Shown piece after piece: positions 11,057-18,566 of a stretch of 20,475 bases of DNA. A model generated the notes under the pieces. The model was given only the letters and a program-made list of their open reading frames with translations. It did no database searches and was not told the origin of the DNA. Source of the stretch: a virus. The stretch spans positions 1 to 20,475 of the IMG/VR virus record IMGVR_UViG_3300020215_000155. The stretch is one strand, 5' to 3'. Positions within the stretch are counted from its first letter, which is position 1; each line of letters begins with the position of its first letter. A program made the position numbers and the translations under genes.

Positions 11057-12096
11057 TGCTAGACATCAGACTCGGCGAAACGGTAGACATCAAGTTCACC
11101 ACCTGTGAACCCGATACAGGTGCGCCCGCAACCCTTTCTGGCACGCCCGTTATCTCTGCATACGTGGACAACTCCACGACCCAGATCACGGCTGGCATCA
11201 CGCTTACTGTGGACTTCGATGGCGTTACGGGACTCAATAACGTCCGCGTAGTGGCGACATCAGGCAACGGCTATACCACGGGTACCAATGTCGCTTTGAT
11301 CATCACTACAGGCACCGTGGACAGCGTTAGTGCTGTTGGCTACAAGGTCGGAGAGTTCACGATTGGCCGGCAAGCATCGCTTGCCTTGCGCCCCACGACT
11401 GCAGACAGAACGCTCGATGTCACGGCGGGGGGTGAGGCGGGAATCGATGTTGCGAACATCTCCGCATTGCCGGTTGGAGCTATCCCGGCACTAGGCATTG
11501 CCGAAAACGGTACGTTGCAGTCAGCCACCGCCACGACGGCCGTACTGCGAGCAGCTACATCCTTCGCTGACGACAACCCCATCGGGTATCAGATCTGGAT
11601 CACTGGCGGCACTGGAGTGGGCCAGACGCGATTCATCACCGATTGGGTGAGCGCGACCGATACGGCAACAGTCGCTACATGGACGGTTACCCCGGACAAC
11701 ACCTCAACCTACATCGTGTTCCCGACTGGGGCCGGCACGGTTAATTCCGATATCGCGGCGATCAAGACTAAGACTGACTTTCTGCCATCAGCTACTGCTG
11801 GTGCAGCGGGAGGGCTGTTCATCGCCGGCAGCAATGCTGCAACCACGGTCAACATCACTGGCAACCTGACTGGAAACGTCACGGGTTCAGTAGGTAGCGT
11901 GACAGGTGCCGTGGGCTCGGTTACCGGAGCCGTGGGAAGTGTCACGGGGCTCACAGCATCTGATGTTGCCGCGATCAAGGCCAAGACTGATTCGCTGACC
12001 TTCACGGTTGCAAACGTATTGGACGTGAACGCGCTTCGCATTAACGGCGTTGTCGTTCAAGGCGCGGGAACTTCCGGGAATCTCTGGAGAGCGTAG
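11056..12096 (+). CDS. Virion structural protein with TG(S/A)VGSV repeats
   Basis: The 346-residue protein starts at 11056, sharing an A with the previous stop. The N-terminal part (MLDIRLGETVDIKFTTCEPD, then LIITTGTVDSVSAVGYKVGE) is a beta domain common to proteins in phage structural clusters. The middle is Thr/Ala-rich beta. About residues 276-296 are three tandem TG[S/A]VGSV units. SDIAAIKTKTDFL and later SDVAAIKAKTDSL form a second repeat pair around it. The repeats should make a thin fibrous stretch as in tail fibres. The frame is open upstream to 10963, but that part lies over the previous gene. A tail-fibre or head-fibre role is inference. Confidence 0.65.
   Translation: MLDIRLGETVDIKFTTCEPDTGAPATLSGTPVISAYVDNSTTQITAGITLTVDFDGVTGLNNVRVVATSGNGYTTGTNVALIITTGTVDSVSAVGYKVGEFTIGRQASLALRPTTADRTLDVTAGGEAGIDVANISALPVGAIPALGIAENGTLQSATATTAVLRAATSFADDNPIGYQIWITGGTGVGQTRFITDWVSATDTATVATWTVTPDNTSTYIVFPTGAGTVNSDIAAIKTKTDFLPSATAGAAGGLFIAGSNAATTVNITGNLTGNVTGSVGSVTGAVGSVTGAVGSVTGLTASDVAAIKAKTDSLTFTVANVLDVNALRINGVVVQGAGTSGNLWRA
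11881..11943 (+). repeat. Three tandem 21-bp coding repeats
   Basis: Units 11881-11901, 11902-11922 and 11923-11943 encode TGSVGSV, TGAVGSV and TGAVGSV. Many codons differ between units, so the protein sequence is kept more closely than the DNA, pointing to an old repeat under selection. Confidence 0.8.
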
Positions 12097-12564
12097 TTGG
12101 CTGCGTTCTCAGATGGCGCGTTCTCACAGAGCGCATTCGGTCCCGCTGCCTTTGACTTCGGTACAGCGCCTGTTGTTGCGGCAACTACGCCAGCCACCGG
12201 ACGCTCACGCGGCCCTCGCTTCTACGTTGAGATAGACGGCCAGCACTTCACGGTAGACAGCATTGCGGAAGCCGAGGAGCTGCTACAGCAAGCTCGAGCC
12301 CTCGCTGAACGACAGGCCGAACAGCTTTCCGAAAAGACGGTTAAGCGCCTTCGCAAGAAGAAGGTGGTTCCCGAGGTCAAGTTAGATCCGCCCGTCGTCA
12401 CCGCGTCGCCTGAGCTCAGGTTTGAGCTTGCGCCGATCATCAGCGACATCAACCGCCTTTACAAACAAGCGGCGATCAATGCCGAGATCCGCTTGCGCCT
12501 TGCACAGATCGCAAGACAGCAGGCCGAGGATGAGGAGGAGGAAGACCTCCTGTTGCTCCTATGA
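12097..12564 (+). CDS. Virion-associated protein with helical acidic C-terminus
   Basis: The TTG at 12097 follows GGAGAG and comes directly after the previous stop, giving 155 residues. The opening AAFSDGAFSQSAFGPAAFDF is the repeated xFSxxAF pattern I know from small proteins in phage structural clusters. Then RFYVEIDGQHFTVDSIAEAE and a long helix (EELLQQARALAERQAEQL) follow, ending in a very acidic stretch (AEDEEEEDLLLLL). TTG start is required because no ATG or GTG occurs before the conserved opening. Role unknown, possibly an assembly factor for the upstream fibre. Confidence 0.65.
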   Translation: MAAFSDGAFSQSAFGPAAFDFGTAPVVAATTPATGRSRGPRFYVEIDGQHFTVDSIAEAEELLQQARALAERQAEQLSEKTVKRLRKKKVVPEVKLDPPVVTASPELRFELAPIISDINRLYKQAAINAEIRLRLAQIARQQAEDEEEEDLLLLL

Positions 12565-12692
12565 CGCTGGATGAGGCCCTAGAGCGCTTCCGAGCTGGCA
12601 TCCCGTACATGACGATAGATGAGCTGAAAGCGGCTCTGAAAGAGGTTAAGGCCGCTCTGCGGTATCTGTATGAACGCAGTAGTTCAGGTTGA
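12561..12692 (+). CDS. 43-residue helical protein overlapping terL
   Basis: A short frame starts in an ATGA overlap with the preceding gene and runs 23 bases into the terminase large gene. The product MTLDEALERFRAGIPYMTID, then ELKAALKEVKAALRYLYERS, is two amphipathic helices. Coupling to terL, which has a poor ribosome site of its own, may be its main effect. No family recognised. Confidence 0.55.
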   Translation: MTLDEALERFRAGIPYMTIDELKAALKEVKAALRYLYERSSSG

Positions 12693-13983
12693 TTGGGAGT
12701 TCCCGGAGAAGGACCAGCTTGGCTACGTTCTCGTCTATCAGCACCACCGCTACAAGGTGCTCTATGGCGGGCGAGACAGCGCCAAGTCGTGGAGTATCGC
12801 TAGAGCGCTGCTGATCAAAGGCGCGGCTGCGCCGCTTCGGGTCGGCTGCTTTCGCGAGATTCAAAAGGATCTTGACGGCTCGGCCTATCAGCTCCTCAAG
12901 GATCAAGTACACGCGCTGGGATTTGCCGATTGGTACGAGGTACTGCGCAACGAGATTCGCGCGCCTAACGGGACCAAGTTCGTATTCGACGGCCTCTCGG
13001 GTCACAACAAAGACTCAATCAAGTCATACGAAGGATTTGATGTTGCATGGATCGAGGAGGCAAACACCACTAGCGAGGCTAGCTGGGATGTGTTGGAGCC
13101 GACGATACGAAAGCCGGGCAGTGAACTTTGGCTGAGTTTCAATCCAGAGCTAGATACCGATTACGTTTATCGATTGTTTGTCGAGGACGTCAAGAAGAAG
13201 CTGAGCCGCCCCCCCAATGCGAAGGTAATCAAGCTCAACTACTACGATAACCCTTGGCGATCAAGGGTTCTCGATACAGCCCGCGAGCAGATGAGGCGTG
13301 AAGATCCAGAGAAGTATCTTCATGTCTACGAGGGGCACTGCAAGCCAGCAGTAGATGGGGCGATCTACTACAAAGAAGTATCGAGTCTGAAGGCCGGGCG
13401 GTTTCATCCCGTGCCGTATGACCCGATGCTTAAGGTTCACGTTGTTTGTGACCTTGGCTATAACGATTTCATGAGTTTGATTCTGGTGCAGCGTCTTGCA
13501 TCAGAGATTCGCGTCATCCGCTACATCGAAGATCGCAAGCGCTCTATCCCTGACTATAGCCAGGAACTGAAGGATCTAAAGCTTAACTATGGAACGGTGT
13601 GGCTGCCGCACGATGCGCGGGCGGCTACGCTCACGTCATCCAGCAATCCAATCGGCGCAACTGCCCAAGAGCAGTTTCGGAACCTCGGATGGGACGTGCA
13701 GATCGTCCCCAATATCAATGTTGAGCAAGGCATACGAAAGACACGGGAAGTCTTTCCACGCGTACACATTGATTCTGATAACGCGACTGAACTCCTAACG
13801 AGGCTCGGACGCTATCGACGGCACATCAAGCCGGACGGACAAGCAACCATTCCAGTCCATGACGACGCATCCCACGGCGCGGACGGGTTTCGCTACATGG
13901 CGTTGGTTGCAGACCAGATGACGAACGATTCAGACGACAACTGGGGCAAGAAATTGAAGTACGACAGTAGAGGAATTGTGTAG
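12670..13983 (+). CDS. terL: Terminase large subunit
   Basis: The 437-residue protein has both motor and nuclease parts. ATPase: Walker A GGRDSAKS (33-40), Walker B FDVAWIEEA (123-131) with the catalytic Glu pair, and coupling motif SFNP (156-159). Nuclease (RNase H fold): D261 in HVVCDLGYND, D315 in LPHDAR, D405 in SHGADGFRY. The pattern and length fit the Terminase_3/PBSX-like class. It packages DNA into the prohead with the portal and TerS. Its ATG lies inside the end of the preceding small gene and lacks a clear ribosome site, so translation is probably coupled. It overlaps the portal start by one base. Confidence 0.96.
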   Translation: MNAVVQVDWEFPEKDQLGYVLVYQHHRYKVLYGGRDSAKSWSIARALLIKGAAAPLRVGCFREIQKDLDGSAYQLLKDQVHALGFADWYEVLRNEIRAPNGTKFVFDGLSGHNKDSIKSYEGFDVAWIEEANTTSEASWDVLEPTIRKPGSELWLSFNPELDTDYVYRLFVEDVKKKLSRPPNAKVIKLNYYDNPWRSRVLDTAREQMRREDPEKYLHVYEGHCKPAVDGAIYYKEVSSLKAGRFHPVPYDPMLKVHVVCDLGYNDFMSLILVQRLASEIRVIRYIEDRKRSIPDYSQELKDLKLNYGTVWLPHDARAATLTSSSNPIGATAQEQFRNLGWDVQIVPNINVEQGIRKTREVFPRVHIDSDNATELLTRLGRYRRHIKPDGQATIPVHDDASHGADGFRYMALVADQMTNDSDDNWGKKLKYDSRGIV

Positions 13984-16304
13984 TGCCTGACGTTCAACGC
14001 CTTTTACATGCCATCGATGCAGCCGAGGAGAATTCCTATGGCTCCGATTCCGATGGCGATCTGGCGAATGAACGCGCAACCGCTATCGACCTTTACCTGG
14101 GCCGCAACATTACTCCAGCCCCTGATGGGCGTTCTCAGGTTGTAGACCGCTCGGTCTATGAGACCGTGCAATGGATGATGCCGAGCTTCTCGCGCATCTT
14201 CGCCAACGGGGATGATGTTGTAGAGCTTCCTCCTATCAGCCAGGAGGACGAGGAAGGAGCGAAGCAAGAGGCGCAGTTTCTTAACCACGTTCTCCTGCAA
14301 AAGAACAATTGGTTCGAGATCTTTGATACTGCTGCTAAGGATGCGCTCCTTACAAAGGCCGGATATCTCCACCCCTACGTTGAGAAGCGCCGGCAGATTG
14401 AGATCGAGCGTTACGAGAATCAGACCGCCGAGTCCTTGGCGCTCATCATGCAGGACAGCCCTGAGGTAGTAAGCCTCAAGGAGAAACCAGACCAGGACGC
14501 ACAGCCCACTCCGTCGGTCGATCCGATGACGGGCCAGCCTGTGATGGGACCCGACGGTCAGCCTGTCATGCAGCCACCGCCGATGCTCTATGACGTAGAG
14601 ATCCGCCGCACGAAGGTCGAAAAGCACTTTTGTGTGAAGGTCCTCCCTCCAGAGCGCTGCAAGATCGCAGAGAGCACGGATACGGTCCAGGTATCGCGCA
14701 ACTGCCCATATTTTGAGTATTACGATTTCCCGACCATCTCCGACCTTCGCGAGATGGGTTACGAGGTTGACGACGAGATCAGCGATTCCGACAAGGCAGA
14801 TACCGAAGAAGACACCGCACGAGACCAATACTCAGAACGCGGATGGGAGGAGAACAACGCGCTAGATCCTGCCATGAGACGGGTGAAGTGTCGGTGGGTT
14901 TGGATCAAACACGATTACGACGATGACGGCATCGCAGAACTGCAATACGTTGTTCGAGTCGGCCCCAACTTACTGCACAGGGAGGAAGTGAACCGTATTC
15001 CGGTGGCCGTCCTGTGCCCCGATAAGCTACCGCACAGGCATGTGGGGTTGTGTCCTGCCGATATCGTTGCTGATATCCAGCAGATCAAGACAGCGATTCT
15101 TCGTGGTGGGTTGGACAATCTCTACATCTCCAACAACCCACTGAAGTACGCCCACGGCAAGTACGTCAATCTCGATGACATGCTCGTGTCCCGCCCTGGC
15201 TCGACGGTGCGTCTCAAAGACGGCGCGGTATTCGGGCAGAACTTCGGCGTGATGCCTATTCCATTCGTGTTTCCTCAGGCCATCGAAGGCTTGGGGTACA
15301 TGGATCATGCGAGGGAGACTCGTACCGGAGTCAACAACAGCTTTCAAGGACTGGATGCCGGCCAGCTCACTCAGCTACAGCCCGGCACGGTAAACCAGAT
15401 CTCGAGCATGGCGGCGCAGCGTACCGAACAGGTCGCGCGTCACTTTGCTAACGGCATCACGGAGCTGATGTCGATCCTTCACGAGATCATCTTGAAGTCT
15501 GGCCACAAAAAGGAAGTCGTTCAGCTTCGCGGCCAGTGGGTGACGGTCGATCCCTCAACCTGGAGAAAACGCACCGACTTCCGTATTTCCGTTGGTTTTG
15601 CAGCCGGTAACAAGGACGCGCAGATCACGCGCCTCATGATGATCGGGAACATGCAGAAAGAGGCGTTGGTGGGAGGTCTGCCCATCGTCACGCCGGAAAA
15701 TGTGTACGAGACGATGAATGAGCTGATCAAGGCGTCGGACCTTCAGGCGCCCCACAGATTCCTCACGCATCCGTCCAAAGCTCAGCCGCCACCGCCTCCG
15801 CAGCCTGACGTCACCGTCATGGCGATGGAGCAGATCAAGAGCGAGACCACGAAACAGGTCAAGGCCGCAGAGCTTGAGACCGAACGCCAGGTCAAGGCGG
15901 CTGAACTTGAGTCCGAAGAACGCCTTGCCGCACTCGATGCGCAGACCAAGCTGACTATCGAACAGATGCGCCAGCAGCACAGCGTGGAACTCGAGGACAA
16001 AAAATCCAATACGGCCGTGAAGCTCAAGAACATGGACGCGGCCAAGTCAGGTGATGAACTCACCGGTGCCCGTGTCCGTGCTCAGACGGCAGAGGAGCGA
16101 GCCGAGGAGATGAGCACGAAGGTGATGGAACACATCAAGGCCCTGCACGAGACCTTGCAGAAGGTTGCTCTGTCGCGTCGTGTCATCAAGCGCGGCAAGG
16201 ATGGTAAGGCAGAAGGCGTGGACATCATGTCTCCGGATGGGGAGTTGATCGACACGCAGAAGATCCTGCGCGGTCCAGACAATCGCCCGATAGGGACCGC
16301 CTAA
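13983..16304 (+). CDS. Portal protein, long podovirus type
   Basis: The 773-residue protein starts at a GTG overlapping the terL stop, after AGAGGA. The N-terminus (ERATAIDLYLGRNITPAPDG, then VDRSVYETVQWMMPSFSRIF) and the core (HVGLCPADIVADIQQIKTAI, LRGGLDNLYISNNP) are typical of the long portals of P22-like and SU10-type podoviruses. The dodecamer forms the DNA channel and binds TerL. Residues near 590-612 are proline-rich (QPPPPPQPDV), and about 610-720 is a long charged coiled-coil (ETERQVKAAELESEERLAAL), which could form the barrel inside the capsid. It is longer than tailed-phage portals of ~500 residues, as expected for this type. Confidence 0.9.
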   Translation: MPDVQRLLHAIDAAEENSYGSDSDGDLANERATAIDLYLGRNITPAPDGRSQVVDRSVYETVQWMMPSFSRIFANGDDVVELPPISQEDEEGAKQEAQFLNHVLLQKNNWFEIFDTAAKDALLTKAGYLHPYVEKRRQIEIERYENQTAESLALIMQDSPEVVSLKEKPDQDAQPTPSVDPMTGQPVMGPDGQPVMQPPPMLYDVEIRRTKVEKHFCVKVLPPERCKIAESTDTVQVSRNCPYFEYYDFPTISDLREMGYEVDDEISDSDKADTEEDTARDQYSERGWEENNALDPAMRRVKCRWVWIKHDYDDDGIAELQYVVRVGPNLLHREEVNRIPVAVLCPDKLPHRHVGLCPADIVADIQQIKTAILRGGLDNLYISNNPLKYAHGKYVNLDDMLVSRPGSTVRLKDGAVFGQNFGVMPIPFVFPQAIEGLGYMDHARETRTGVNNSFQGLDAGQLTQLQPGTVNQISSMAAQRTEQVARHFANGITELMSILHEIILKSGHKKEVVQLRGQWVTVDPSTWRKRTDFRISVGFAAGNKDAQITRLMMIGNMQKEALVGGLPIVTPENVYETMNELIKASDLQAPHRFLTHPSKAQPPPPPQPDVTVMAMEQIKSETTKQVKAAELETERQVKAAELESEERLAALDAQTKLTIEQMRQQHSVELEDKKSNTAVKLKNMDAAKSGDELTGARVRAQTAEERAEEMSTKVMEHIKALHETLQKVALSRRVIKRGKDGKAEGVDIMSPDGELIDTQKILRGPDNRPIGTA

Positions 16305-16595
16305 GTGTCCCTCCAAGAGGACGTAGATCGCGGCCAACGCGCTGCGAGGATTCTCAGCGACTCCGTTTTTCAGAGCGCATGGGATTCGGTATCACAAGCA
16401 ATTCACGAGCAATGGGCCAACAGCCCCATTCGTGACCATGAAGGCCAGCACGAGCTGCGCCTGATGTTGAAGCTCCTAGGCGACGTAAGAGCGGTTCTCG
16501 AGGCAACGGTGGATGACGGAAAGGTCGCCGCCAAGAAGCTCGATGAACTCAATTCCCGTCGTGTTCTTTCACCCGCTCAGTGGAGCGGAAGGTAA
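16305..16595 (+). CDS. Small helical protein between portal and scaffold
   Basis: A 96-residue protein from a GTG just after the portal stop (TAGGGA upstream). It is helical throughout (GQRAARILSDSVFQSAWDSV, then LRLMLKLLGDVRAVLEATVD), ending LSPAQWSGR. Small helical proteins in this position occur in podovirus head clusters with no assigned role. Possibly a head-assembly factor. Confidence 0.75.
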   Translation: MSLQEDVDRGQRAARILSDSVFQSAWDSVSQAIHEQWANSPIRDHEGQHELRLMLKLLGDVRAVLEATVDDGKVAAKKLDELNSRRVLSPAQWSGR

Positions 16596-16598
16596 TCA

Positions 16599-17546
16599 AT
16601 GGAAACGCCAGGAATGGAGCAAGGCCAAGCGCCCTCCATCGAGTCACGTATTGAAGCGATGATGTTGGGAAAGCCTAAGCCGGAGATCAAACCGGCACCT
16701 AAAGAGGCACCCGAAATCGAAGCGTCTGAGCCGGAAGGTGAAGCGCCTAACACTGAAGAAACCGAAGCACAGGAAGCTCAAGAAGCCACTCCGACCGCTG
16801 AGGATCTTTTCGAGATCGAGGTAGATGGCGAGACCTTCGCCCTGCCTAAGAAGCTCGAGAAGGCCGTTCTTCAGGAACGCGACTATACGCAGAAGACTCA
16901 ATCTCTGGCCGAACAGCGCAAGCAGTTCGAGCTATTGCACGAACAGGCGCGTATAGCCAGTTTCCGACAGGAGTTTGAGGCAGAAGCCTCCGCAGAGCTG
17001 CAACAGCTCCAAGCGTATGACGCGGTATTGAAACAGCCCATCGACTGGACATCGATGTCCACCGATGAGGTGATACGCAAGAAGCTCCAGTTGGATCAGT
17101 GGAAGGACGAACGCGAAGCTATCGCGAAGTCATTGCAGGCAAAACACCAGCAATTCGAGAAGAAAACTCAGGATGCGTTGAAAGAGCTTAAGGCCAAGGC
17201 TCAAGAAACCATCACCAAGAGAATTCCGAACTGGAGCGATGCCACGCAAAAGGCTATCCGCGAGCACGCGATCTCTGAGGGTTATACGGAAGCGGAGCTG
17301 AATTCGATCATCGATCCGCGTCACACGCTCACTTTGTGGAAGGCCCAGCAGTTCGACCTGCTCAAGGCCAAGGCCACCAAGACGGTTACTGACGTGAAGA
17401 CGGTGAAGACCACTCCTAGCAATCCGATGCCTCAGAAGACCAAAGAGCTACTGAACTATCGCAAGACGCTCCAGAAAGCCCCGCCGAATTCCCCTGAAAG
17501 GAAGCGCGCGGTTGAGGGGCGTATTGCCTCCATCTTTTCGAGGTAA
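16599..17546 (+). CDS. Capsid scaffolding protein
   Basis: The 315-residue protein (ribosome site GGAAGG) is acidic and disordered at first (EAPEIEASEPEGEAPNTEET), then has a short beta-like segment (LFEIEVDGETFALPKKLEKA) and long coiled-coil helices (about residues 95-220). A compact C-terminal part (IPNWSDATQKAIREHAISEG) precedes a basic tail (YRKTLQKAPPNSPERKRAVE). This composition, and the place right before the major capsid gene, are those of a head scaffold such as P22 or SU10 type. The basic C-tail would contact the capsid protein. No protease motif is visible. Confidence 0.82.
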   Translation: METPGMEQGQAPSIESRIEAMMLGKPKPEIKPAPKEAPEIEASEPEGEAPNTEETEAQEAQEATPTAEDLFEIEVDGETFALPKKLEKAVLQERDYTQKTQSLAEQRKQFELLHEQARIASFRQEFEAEASAELQQLQAYDAVLKQPIDWTSMSTDEVIRKKLQLDQWKDEREAIAKSLQAKHQQFEKKTQDALKELKAKAQETITKRIPNWSDATQKAIREHAISEGYTEAELNSIIDPRHTLTLWKAQQFDLLKAKATKTVTDVKTVKTTPSNPMPQKTKELLNYRKTLQKAPPNSPERKRAVEGRIASIFSR

Positions 17547-17549
17547 GTA

Positions 17550-17636
17550 ATGGCAATTGTTACTGGTACAACTTGGACGCATGCAACGGCGAATTCGCTG
17601 ACGTATGGCACTAATATTCGGGAGGACCTGGAGGAT
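17550..17636 (+). CDS. Major capsid protein, exon 1
   Basis: The first 29 codons of the capsid gene start at 17550 (GAGGT upstream), giving MAIVTGTTWTHATANSLTYG then TNIREDLED. Read on without splicing, the frame stops at once (TAA 17637-17639). The REDL(x)D segment is the start of a conserved motif of SU10-type capsid proteins (REDLxDVI...P), and its missing half begins exon 2 at 18567. The exon ends in T, as needed for the U-G pair of a group I intron. See the intron and exon 2 entries. Confidence 0.92.
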
Positions 17637-18566
17637 TAACAAATCTTCTCGAATATGAGAAGATAGTCCTCAGTGCTGCTAGCAGGCTGGGGCAATGACA
17701 AAGCAATGGGCTGACCTGACGAGAAAAGATTTCATCAGGTTGAATGACGATATGAGCGGCGTAGAAATAGCCGCTGAGTACGGCGTACATCACAACGCCG
17801 TGTACTACAAGCTACGTACACTCGGAATTCGCACGACGCGAAAGAAGCGTCGGTTTGATCCACCTAAGGCAGAGCTAGAGGCCCTGTATAGGCGGATGAG
17901 CATGGCGAAGATTGCCGAGCATTACGGAGTTGGTGAAACCGCAATATTCATGCGCCTTAAGGAGCATGGAATAGGCGGGATCACTAGATCGGATCGGTTA
18001 TCCGGTAAGCCAAAGAGTTTAGAGCACAGGCTTTCAATGAGCCGCAGTGCGCTAGCCTCTGGCGTCCGTGCAGGCGCGCGGAACGGTAACTGGAAGGGCG
18101 GCAAATCGAGTGCCAACAAATTGGCAAGATCGAAAGTCGCTTACTACGAATGGAAAGCTGGCGTTCTTGAAGCCGCTAACTGGACATGCCAGGGCTGCGG
18201 GAAGGAGCACGGTCATGTGTGTGAGTGTTGCGGACACAGGATTCTCCTGCACGCACACCACATCAAGTCATTCGCCAAGAATCCGAGCTTGCGGTACGAC
18301 GTAAAGAACGGACGAGCCCTTTGTGAGCGTTGCCACAATCTGGAGCATCACAAGCAATCGGGTGAATTCGGTGAACGTCCCACAGGGAAAACACCGAGCC
18401 AATCCGCATAAGTAGCGAAAGCGAGAGATGCGGCAGGCGTAACGACTAGGCTGTGACGAAAGAATAATCAGCCCACGAGCGCCCGACGCCGACAGGCGAT
18501 GAGATAGTCTGAGCTGCAAGGCAACTTGCAGATGCGCGGATAAAGAGCCGCGCGATAACAAATCTG
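17637..18566 (+). mobile_element. Group I intron with HNH homing endonuclease, in the capsid gene
   Basis: 930 bases separate the two capsid exons, with splicing predicted after U17636 and after G18566. P1: exon GAGGAU (17631-17636) pairs fully with GUCCUC (17666-17671), with U-G at the splice site; an eight-pair hairpin (17643-17664) fills the loop. P10: AGAUA (17661-17665) pairs with exon 2 UAUCU (18569-18573). Core: P3 AGCC (18397-18400)/GGCU (18449-18452), P4 CCGCAU (18404-18409)/AUGCGG (18428-18433), P5 with a GAAA loop, P7 GACUA (18444-18448)/UAGUC (18505-18509), P9 CTGCAAG/CTTGCAG with a GCAA loop, P9.1 GCGCGG/CCGCGC. The endonuclease gene fills the P2-side loop between P1 and P3. The joined protein reads through the conserved capsid motif. 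Confidence 0.94.
17695..18411 (+). CDS. Intron-encoded HNH homing endonuclease
   Basis: The 238-residue protein has two HTH-like repeats at the N-terminus (MSGVEIAAEYGVHHNAVYYK at ~20-39 and MSMAKIAEHYGVGETAIFMR at ~68-87), a NUMOD3-like ARNGNWKGG (128-136), and a C-terminal HNH with zinc ligands: CQGC (165-168), CECC (176-179), LHAHHI (185-190), N205 and ERCHNLEHH (211-219). The likely role is to cut intron-less capsid genes near the exon junction, so the intron is copied into them. It starts 58 bases into the intron with a weak GGGG site. The C-terminal codons (about residues 233-238 and the stop) overlap the ribozyme's P3 and P4 strands, so protein and RNA share these bases. Confidence 0.93.
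   Translation: MTKQWADLTRKDFIRLNDDMSGVEIAAEYGVHHNAVYYKLRTLGIRTTRKKRRFDPPKAELEALYRRMSMAKIAEHYGVGETAIFMRLKEHGIGGITRSDRLSGKPKSLEHRLSMSRSALASGVRAGARNGNWKGGKSSANKLARSKVAYYEWKAGVLEAANWTCQGCGKEHGHVCECCGHRILLHAHHIKSFAKNPSLRYDVKNGRALCERCHNLEHHKQSGEFGERPTGKTPSQSA

Noticed and set aside
14004-14828. 274-codon open frame on the minus strand
   Set aside because: It lies entirely inside the portal gene, has no ribosome site or recognisable motif, and is a shadow of the portal codons.
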